DNA from: an uncultured Peptococcaceae bacterium
GTDB lineage: Bacteria > Bacillota > Peptococcia > Peptococcales > Peptococcaceae
Length of the DNA: 6,756 nucleotides
Assembly: GCA_900553245.1 (NCBI GenBank)
Contig: USCP01000108.1
Coordinates: forward strand, 1 to 6,756
Direction: 5' to 3'
Under the pieces are notes generated by a model. That model saw only the letters and a list, made by a program, of their open reading frames with translations, was not told the DNA's origin and ran no database searches. Below, one piece after another: positions 1 through 5,128 of the stretch (positions are counted from its first letter, which is position 1; the number at the start of each line of letters is the position of its first letter). Position numbers and translations under genes: made by a program.

Positions 1-1070
1 GATAAACGTGGAATATTTTCCATAGGGACCACCCCAAAAAAGCCACAACGGAACCCAAACCCCAATGCTTGGGAAGTTTCCGGTTCAAACTCTAAAGAGG
101 CATCGTTCAAGGAAAGCTTCGCAAGTGCATCCTTCAAATCCGGATATTGTTCGTTATCAACCGGATAAAGCCCACAGAACACCATCGGTACTGCACGCTT
201 GTAACCAGGAAGCGCTTCCGGTGCCGGACGATTTTTATCAGTAATGGTATCCCCTACACGGGTATCACTCACTTGTTTCATACTTGCTGCCACGTAACCT
301 ACTTCACCGGCGGCAAGCGCTTTCACCTTCTTCTCTTTTGGCGTATGCACGCCAATTTCGGTCACATCAAAGGAACGATTGTTGTGCATCATATGGATGG
401 TGGTGTTATCACGCAGGGTCCCCTCCATGACACGAATGTATGCAATCGCACCACGATAAGCATCATAATAAGAGTCAAAGATCATCGCCTTAAGAGGCGC
501 CTTTGCATCCCCAACGGGAGATGGAATACGTTCGACAATCGCTTCTAAAATATCTTCAATCCCAATGCCGGTTTTTGCGGAGCATAAAATCGCATCAGAT
601 GCATCTAAGCCGATGACCTCCTCAATTTCATCCTTTACCACATCCGGTTGGGCACTTGGAAGGTCAATCTTGTTGATCACAGGAATAATTTCCAAATCAT
701 GTTCCAATGCAAGATAAACGTTTGCCAAGGTTTGTGCCTCAATCCCTTGCGCCGCGTCTACCACGAGCAAGGCCCCTTCGCAAGCCGCCAATGAACGAGA
801 CACTTCATAAGAAAAGTCAACGTGCCCTGGGGTATCGATGAGGTTTAACACATATTCTTGGCCATCCTTCGCCTTATAGTTAATACGAACGGTTTGGAGT
901 TTAATAGTAATCCCACGTTCGCGTTCAATGTCCATGTTATCCAACAACTGCGCTTGCATTTCGCGCTCAGTCACCGCACCGGTGTATTCAAGCAAACGGT
1001 CGGCCAAGGTGGATTTCCCATGGTCAATATGAGCAATAATACAAAAATTACGAATCTGTTCTTGTTGCAT
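1..1070 (-). CDS. lepA: Elongation factor 4 (LepA), 3' end cut by window edge
   Basis: This is a ribosome-associated translational GTPase of the LepA/EF4 family, which acts on the 70S ribosome in the cytoplasm (proposed roles are back-translocation and help in initiation or ribosome assembly). The first 356 codons of about 600 are present. Seen in the translation: P-loop AHIDHGKST (residues 13-21), switch I RGIT (52-55), DTPGH (79-83), NKID (133-136) and SAK (164-166), so the G domain is intact. The beta-barrel domain II follows from about 190, and domain III from about 294 with the family stretch LGFGFRCGF (336-344). The C-terminal domains lie outside the window. The ATG at 1070-1068 is supported by AAAGGAG 5 bases upstream and by the family's usual N-terminus (IRNFCIIAHIDHGKST). 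It lies 17 bases after murJ, so the two are probably co-transcribed. From residue 345 onward the conserved sequence breaks down, which is probably sequence-end error. Confidence 0.97.
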   Translation of the reverse strand, partial: MQQEQIRNFCIIAHIDHGKSTLADRLLEYTGAVTEREMQAQLLDNMDIERERGITIKLQTVRINYKAKDGQEYVLNLIDTPGHVDFSYEVSRSLAACEGALLVVDAAQGIEAQTLANVYLALEHDLEIIPVINKIDLPSAQPDVVKDEIEEVIGLDASDAILCSAKTGIGIEDILEAIVERIPSPVGDAKAPLKAMIFDSYYDAYRGAIAYIRVMEGTLRDNTTIHMMHNNRSFDVTEIGVHTPKEKKVKALAAGEVGYVAASMKQVSDTRVGDTITDKNRPAPEALPGYKRAVPMVFCGLYPVDNEQYPDLKDALAKLSLNDASLEFEPETSQALGFGFRCGFFGVVPMENIPRL

Positions 1071-1075
1071 AGAAT

Positions 1076-1082
1076 CTCCTTT
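1076..1082 (-). promoter_or_regulatory. Ribosome binding site of lepA
   Basis: The minus strand reads AAAGGAG, then 5 bases, then the ATG at 1070-1068. This is a near-consensus Shine-Dalgarno site. It sits inside the 17-base gap between the murJ stop (1090-1088) and the lepA start, so lepA has its own initiation site and does not depend on translational coupling. It fixes the lepA start. Confidence 0.85.
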
Positions 1083-1087
1083 CACTA

Positions 1088-2665
1088 TTATGAACGGTGC
1101 AGTTTTCGCTTCACCAACGACAAGGCCGCCTGCATTTCTTCAATGCGGAGCACCGCTGCCATCACAACAAAGATGACAACCCCAACACCAATGGCCCCAA
1201 AGAGCTCAATCAACTGCTGGGCCTTGGAGGTAATATCAATAAATAAATCGCTGACCTTCAGGAACAACACCACACCAACCCCCATCACCGCAGAAGCGAT
1301 GGTTGTTTTTACCAACGATGTCATAATCGCACGACCACCCAAATCCCCGACCTTTTTGTAGAGGATCATATACAGAAGCACCATAGAAATCAAGCCGGCA
1401 ATGGAATATGCCAACGCCAATCCTTGCGCTCTGAGAGGTTTCACCAGTAACAAGCTCAAAATAATATTGATGATGATAATCGCACAATTGACAATTACAG
1501 CGCGCTTTGAATCACGCAACGCGTACATTCCGCGGTTGAGAACCTGCTGCTGACTGTACCCTAAAATCCCAATACAATACACCACCAACACAGATGCTGT
1601 TACTGCCACATTCTCTTCAGTGAATTTCCCCTGCATAAAGAGGGCACGAATCAGTGGTTCTGCCACGACCATCAAACCGACGCTCGCAGGAATCAAAATA
1701 AAATTATTCAGATTAACCCCTTCTACGAGCTTTGCCTTGAAGTTCTTAATGTCATTCTTTGCAATCATTTCAGTTAAAGTCGGAAAGAACGCAGAAGCAA
1801 TCGCTGTCGCAAAAATCCCTACAGGCAGTTGCATCAAACGGTTCGCGTTATTGAGTGCTGTCACGGTACCTTCATCCAATTGACTGCCCAAATTTTGAGT
1901 AACAAAGAAATTCAAGTAGATGACGCTTAAGCCAAGCACCACCGGAATAGACAAACGGAAAAACTCCTTCACACCCGGATGTCTAAAATCCAACACCGGC
2001 TTCCATTTGACACCAATCTTTAAAAGAATAGGAAAATGGGCAATAACGTTAAGATAACTCCCTACAACCACGCCAATCGCAAAACCGGTAATCCCAATGC
2101 GAGGCATGAGCCAAATCCCTAAGACAATAATAGCAATGTTGTAAAGCAGTGAGCCCACTGCAGGCGCGGTAAATTGTTGATAGACGTGACAAATGCCCTG
2201 AAAGACCCCACTCAAGCACATAAAGAAACTCTGAATCAACATAATACGCGTAAGATAGATGGCAAGCTCTTTTGTTTGTTCGGCATAGCCGACCGCCAGA
2301 AACTCATCCATAATGAACGGCACCGAAAAGTAAAAAAATGCCATCCCGACAAATACAGCAATCAACATCCCATTAAAAATGGTGCTTGCCACCTTCCACG
2401 CCTCATCCTCTTGGTCCTTATTGACATATTCACTCAAGACCGGAATAAACGCCGTGGAAAAAGCCCCGCCAATCAAAACGAGATACAGAAAGTCCGGAAT
2501 CAAAAACGCCGCCTTATAAGCATCGGTCATCCACCCCTGTCCAAAAACAGTGGTCATAACAATTTCACGAACATAACCGAGCACGCGAGACAAGGCACTC
2601 ATAATAACGAGAAAGCCTGTAATCTGTGCCAAAGAACGACGTTTCAGTTTCGTTCCACTGCCCAT
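1088..2665 (-). CDS. murJ: Lipid II flippase MurJ (MviN family)
   Basis: This integral membrane protein of the MOP/MviN superfamily flips lipid II, the peptidoglycan precursor, across the cytoplasmic membrane. It has 525 residues, within the family's usual range of about 500-540. The family N-terminus is clear: SALSRVLGYVREIV (23-36), TDAY (47-50) and GGAFSTAFIPVLSEY (66-80). NRLMQLPVGIF (275-285) holds R276, which matches the essential E. coli R270. R27, R33 and D48 match E. coli R18, R24 and D39. About 14 hydrophobic segments can be counted by eye (from about 15-40 to 487-507), ending in a basic tail (KRKLHRS). The position matching E. coli R52 is tyrosine (Y61). The ATG start has GAAAGGG 7 bases upstream. 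It lies 87 bases after glnN, beyond the glnN terminator, and 17 bases before lepA. O-antigen or polysaccharide flippases share the fold, but the N-terminal motifs favour MurJ. Confidence 0.96.
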   Translation of the reverse strand: MGSGTKLKRRSLAQITGFLVIMSALSRVLGYVREIVMTTVFGQGWMTDAYKAAFLIPDFLYLVLIGGAFSTAFIPVLSEYVNKDQEDEAWKVASTIFNGMLIAVFVGMAFFYFSVPFIMDEFLAVGYAEQTKELAIYLTRIMLIQSFFMCLSGVFQGICHVYQQFTAPAVGSLLYNIAIIVLGIWLMPRIGITGFAIGVVVGSYLNVIAHFPILLKIGVKWKPVLDFRHPGVKEFFRLSIPVVLGLSVIYLNFFVTQNLGSQLDEGTVTALNNANRLMQLPVGIFATAIASAFFPTLTEMIAKNDIKNFKAKLVEGVNLNNFILIPASVGLMVVAEPLIRALFMQGKFTEENVAVTASVLVVYCIGILGYSQQQVLNRGMYALRDSKRAVIVNCAIIIINIILSLLLVKPLRAQGLALAYSIAGLISMVLLYMILYKKVGDLGGRAIMTSLVKTTIASAVMGVGVVLFLKVSDLFIDITSKAQQLIELFGAIGVGVVIFVVMAAVLRIEEMQAALSLVKRKLHRS

Positions 2666-2672
2666 TCTAACA

Positions 2673-2679
2673 CCCTTTC
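2673..2679 (-). promoter_or_regulatory. Ribosome binding site of murJ
   Basis: The minus strand reads GAAAGGG with 7 bases before the ATG at 2665-2663, a fair Shine-Dalgarno match at a normal distance. In-frame extension upstream is blocked by a TAG at 2669-2667 in a neighbouring frame only, so the choice rests on this site and on the family N-terminus. Confidence 0.65.
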
Positions 2680-2700
2680 ATCATAGCCAAAGCGACTTTC

Positions 2701-2740
2701 AACAAAAAGAATGGGGACTCTCATAGCCCCCCATTCTTTT
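2701..2740 (-). terminator. Intrinsic terminator of glnN
   Basis: On the minus strand a perfect 12-bp stem, AAAAGAATGGGG (2740-2729) pairing with CCCCATTCTTTT (2716-2705), closes a 12-base loop and runs into TTTTTGTT (2708-2701). It begins 12 bases after the glnN stop. The A-rich left arm gives a T-run in the other direction as well, so it could work both ways, but no plus-strand gene needs it. It ends about 35 bases before the murJ start. Confidence 0.88.
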
Positions 2741-2752
2741 ATAATCGTTCAA

Positions 2753-4840
2753 TTAGCACCCCAGTAACAAAGCTGTATAATCCGGAATACCCCACTCGTC
2801 TACCATAGGTTCGATGGCATCACTGTAGGCACGCAATACATTCATTGCAGGCAATACCTTGCTTTGATACAAACGCGCTTGACTTTCAAGATTTTCGTCA
2901 TTTTGCGCTTCTGCCAATTCCTTTTCAAGCACTGCAAGTGCATCATTTAAATGGCTGAGTGCTTCGGACAGGTCGTTGATAATACCGAATTCGACGGTCT
3001 TTTCAATGTCTAAGCCGATGCTCTTTTTATTTGCCAAGAGCTTTGCGAGCATATTTTCATAACGCAATACACATGGAATGATGTCCTTCTTGGACATTTC
3101 AATCATAGTAAGCGCTTCAATATTGATGGTACGGCTGTAAGTTGCCATGTGGATTTCCATTCTGGAGTATACTTCTTCTTCAGAATAAATGCCGTTTCTC
3201 ACGAACAAGTTCATGGTTTTTGGCTCCACATATTTTGGATATGCTTCGATGGAATTTGCCAAGTTTGGCAAACCGCGACGTTCCGCTTCTTCTACCCAAT
3301 CTTCGGAATAGTTGTTGCCGTTAAAGATGACACGCTTGTGCGCTGCCAATTCATCGCTTAAGAGATGCGTAAGCTCTGTCCAGAAATCTTCTGCATCTTC
3401 CAAACGATCTGCATAATCACGGAGAATGTCGCCAATCGCAGTATTGATAGCAATGTTTGGACCGGCAGTGGACAAGGAAGAACCCGGCATACGGAACTCA
3501 AACTTGTTACCGGTGAAGGCAAACGGAGAAGTACGGTTACGGTCGGAAATATCTTGTGGAAGTGGTGGCAACGTATTAACGCCAAGTTCAATGTAACCCT
3601 TGTCAACAGCGTTGTATTTAGCACCAGCTTCAAAGTTTTCAAGAATGTCGGTCAATTCTTGACCCAAGAAAATACTTAAAATAGCCGGTGGCGCTTCGTG
3701 TCCGCCCAAACGGTGATCGTTGCCGGCACTTGCAATGGTCAATCGAAGCAATTCAGGGTATTCATCTACCGCATGAATCATCGCGCATACAAACAACAGG
3801 AAACGCGCATTTTCCATCGTACTGGAACCAGGACTCAAAAGATTTTCATTCTTATCAGTCGCTAAAGACCAGTTAATGTGCTTACCGGAACCGTTAATAC
3901 CGGCAAACGGTTTTTCATGCAAAAGACATTCTAAACCATGCTTGCGTGCCACTTCTTGTAAGGTCGCCATGAGCAATTGGTTTTGGTCGTTCGCAACGTT
4001 GCAAGAATCATAGTTAGGTACAATTTCAAATTGACAAGGTGCCACTTCGGAGTGTTTCATTTTGATTGGCACACCCATGCGCCACAAGGTTTCATCCGCA
4101 TCCTTCATGAATTCAGCCACACGGGTATTGATAGCGCCAAAATAGTGGTCGGAGAATTCTTGTCCCTTCGGTGCCGGTGCCCCAAAAAGAGTACGACCGC
4201 AAATCACCAAGTCCTCACGTTTTTTGAAAAGGTCCGCATCAACAAGGAAGTATTCCTGTTCCGCGCCCATAGACGGAATAACACGTTTGGTATCTGTATC
4301 CCCAAACAAACGCAAAATACGTTGTGCTTCCTTATCCACCAACGCCATAGAACGCAACAATGGCGTCTTTTTATCAAGCACATAGCCGTTGTAAGAAATA
4401 AAAATAGTTGGGATATATAAGGAACCATCTCTCACAAACGCAGGAGAAGTCGGATCCCAAGTTGTGTAACCACGTGCTTCAAAAGTGTCTCTCAAGCCGC
4501 CGGATGGAAAAGAAGATGCATCCGGTTCCCCAACAACAAGATTCTTACCGGAGAATTCCAAAATCGCAGAACGGTCACTTTGTGGAGAAAGGAAACTGTC
4601 ATGCTTTTCTGCTGTTGCACCGGTCAACGGATGGAACCAATGCGCAAAGTGGGTTGCACCCTTTTCAACCGCCCAGTCTTTCATTGCAGATGCAACCACA
4701 TCAGCAATTTGAGGATCCAAATCAGACCCAGTTTGAATGGTCGCCTTTAAGGATTGATAGACTTTCTTTGGCAATCTTTGCTGCATCACCGCGTCACTAA
4801 AAACGTCAGATGCATAAATATCCAGAAAATTTTCTTTCAT
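2753..4840 (-). CDS. glnN: Glutamine synthetase, class III (GlnN)
   Basis: This cytoplasmic enzyme makes glutamine from glutamate, ammonium and ATP, the entry step of ammonium assimilation. The protein has 695 residues, matching the large GSIII class (about 690-730) and not GSI or GSII (about 350-470). Seen in order: the GSIII-specific N-terminal region (1-160), with GATHFAHWFHPLTG at 61-74; the metal/glutamate-site strand MGAEQEYFLVD (191-201); KHSEVAPCQFEI (262-273); NGSGKHINWS (316-325) with the conserved histidine; HRLGGHEAPP (376-385); and RTSPFAFTGNKFEFRMPGSS (436-455), with the active-site arginines. A helical C-terminal region follows (about 560-695). I chose the ATG at 4840 because AGGA lies 6 bases upstream and MKENFLDIY is a reasonable N-terminus. 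An in-frame GTG at 4894 would add 18 residues but lies inside a hairpin of the leader. It is monocistronic: its own promoter lies upstream and a terminator follows. Confidence 0.97.
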   Translation of the reverse strand: MKENFLDIYASDVFSDAVMQQRLPKKVYQSLKATIQTGSDLDPQIADVVASAMKDWAVEKGATHFAHWFHPLTGATAEKHDSFLSPQSDRSAILEFSGKNLVVGEPDASSFPSGGLRDTFEARGYTTWDPTSPAFVRDGSLYIPTIFISYNGYVLDKKTPLLRSMALVDKEAQRILRLFGDTDTKRVIPSMGAEQEYFLVDADLFKKREDLVICGRTLFGAPAPKGQEFSDHYFGAINTRVAEFMKDADETLWRMGVPIKMKHSEVAPCQFEIVPNYDSCNVANDQNQLLMATLQEVARKHGLECLLHEKPFAGINGSGKHINWSLATDKNENLLSPGSSTMENARFLLFVCAMIHAVDEYPELLRLTIASAGNDHRLGGHEAPPAILSIFLGQELTDILENFEAGAKYNAVDKGYIELGVNTLPPLPQDISDRNRTSPFAFTGNKFEFRMPGSSLSTAGPNIAINTAIGDILRDYADRLEDAEDFWTELTHLLSDELAAHKRVIFNGNNYSEDWVEEAERRGLPNLANSIEAYPKYVEPKTMNLFVRNGIYSEEEVYSRMEIHMATYSRTINIEALTMIEMSKKDIIPCVLRYENMLAKLLANKKSIGLDIEKTVEFGIINDLSEALSHLNDALAVLEKELAEAQNDENLESQARLYQSKVLPAMNVLRAYSDAIEPMVDEWGIPDYTALLLGC

Positions 4841-4846
4841 TGTCGT

Positions 4847-4853
4847 TCCTCTC
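4847..4853 (-). promoter_or_regulatory. Ribosome binding site of glnN, decides the start
   Basis: The minus strand reads GAGAGGA, then 6 bases, then ATG at 4840-4838. The alternative GTG start at 4894 has only GCCAATGATGT upstream, with no Shine-Dalgarno match. This favours a 695-residue product over a 713-residue one. Confidence 0.8.
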
Positions 4854-4883
4854 TTATCTACTATCACTAATAATTGATACGGC

Positions 4884-4917
4884 CCAATTGCCACATCATT
4901 GGCAAATCCATACCAAT
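4884..4917 (-). repeat. Overlapping inverted repeats in the glnN leader
   Basis: On the minus strand TTGCCA (4905-4900) and TGGCAA (4893-4888) form a perfect 6-bp inverted repeat around ATGATG. Overlapping it, ATTGG occurs twice (4917-4913 and 4888-4884), on either side of a single CCAAT (4902-4898), so either copy could pair with CCAAT but not both. The element lies downstream of the predicted transcription start and 44 bases before the glnN ATG. It could be a regulator binding site or an RNA structure; it does not match the GlnR/TnrA consensus. Confidence 0.5.
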
Positions 4918-4945
4918 ATGATATTTACCAAAAAACAATATATAG

Positions 4946-4974
4946 ATTATATCACTATTGCCCTCTTTTGTCAT
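4946..4974 (-). promoter_or_regulatory. Promoter of glnN, sigma-A type with extended -10
   Basis: On the minus strand the -35 hexamer ATGACA (4974-4969, 5 of 6 to TTGACA) is followed by exactly 17 bases and a perfect TATAAT (4951-4946). TG one base before the -10 makes it an extended -10. Transcription should begin near 4939, giving a leader of about 99 bases. It lies after the permease terminator, so glnN has its own promoter. Confidence 0.82.
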
Positions 4975-4983
4975 TACAGAATA

Positions 4984-4995
4984 GCGTCATGAAGC
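4984..4995. promoter_or_regulatory. Imperfect palindrome upstream of the glnN promoter, possible operator
   Basis: The minus strand reads GCTTCATGACGC, an imperfect palindrome (10 of 12 positions) centred on TCATGA. It lies 9 bases upstream of the -35 hexamer, a usual place for an activator. I do not recognise the motif, and short palindromes occur by chance, so this is a weak candidate only. Confidence 0.2.
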
Positions 4996-5081
4996 CGTTT
5001 CCGCCCACTTTTTTTCATAATATCACAAGAATGATTTTACTCGCTTACTTCCTATATAAATGCATATTCTCGCGTAAATAC

Positions 5082-5118
5082 AAAAAAACGCGCACTCTCG
5101 ATTGAGAATACGCGTTTT
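5082..5118 (-). terminator. Intrinsic terminator of the lactate permease gene
   Basis: On the minus strand a 15-bp stem (5118-5104 pairing with 5099-5085, two G-U pairs, AAAACGCG at its base) closes a four-base loop AATC and runs into seven T residues (5088-5082). It begins 10 bases after the permease stop at 5131-5129. The strong form implies little read-through into glnN. Confidence 0.93.
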
Positions 5119-5128
5119 ATAATCAAAC

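Noticed and set aside
858..1361. A 167-codon plus-strand frame spanning the lepA-murJ junction.
   Set aside because: It overlaps two certain genes on the other strand, has no recognisable domain, and looks like a frame left open by chance.
2667..2684. A five-codon minus-strand frame (ATG ATG AAA GGG TGT TAG) ending one base before the murJ ATG, which could be a leader peptide.
   Set aside because: It has no ribosome binding site of its own and overlaps the murJ one; frames this short arise easily by chance.
2174..2686. A 170-codon plus-strand frame over the 5' half of murJ.
   Set aside because: Antisense to the conserved MurJ N-terminus, rich in His/Asn/Lys as expected from complement of membrane codons, no ribosome binding site or domain.
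2738..2770. A TTGTTA ... TATAAA promoter-like pair at the end of glnN, facing murJ.
   Set aside because: The spacing is 21 bases and the start would fall inside the terminator hairpin, so it is not a credible promoter.
5017..5026. A second extended -10-like sequence, TGATATTAT, minus strand, upstream of glnN.
   Set aside because: There is no recognisable -35 at 16-18 bases, and a much better promoter lies about 70 bases downstream.
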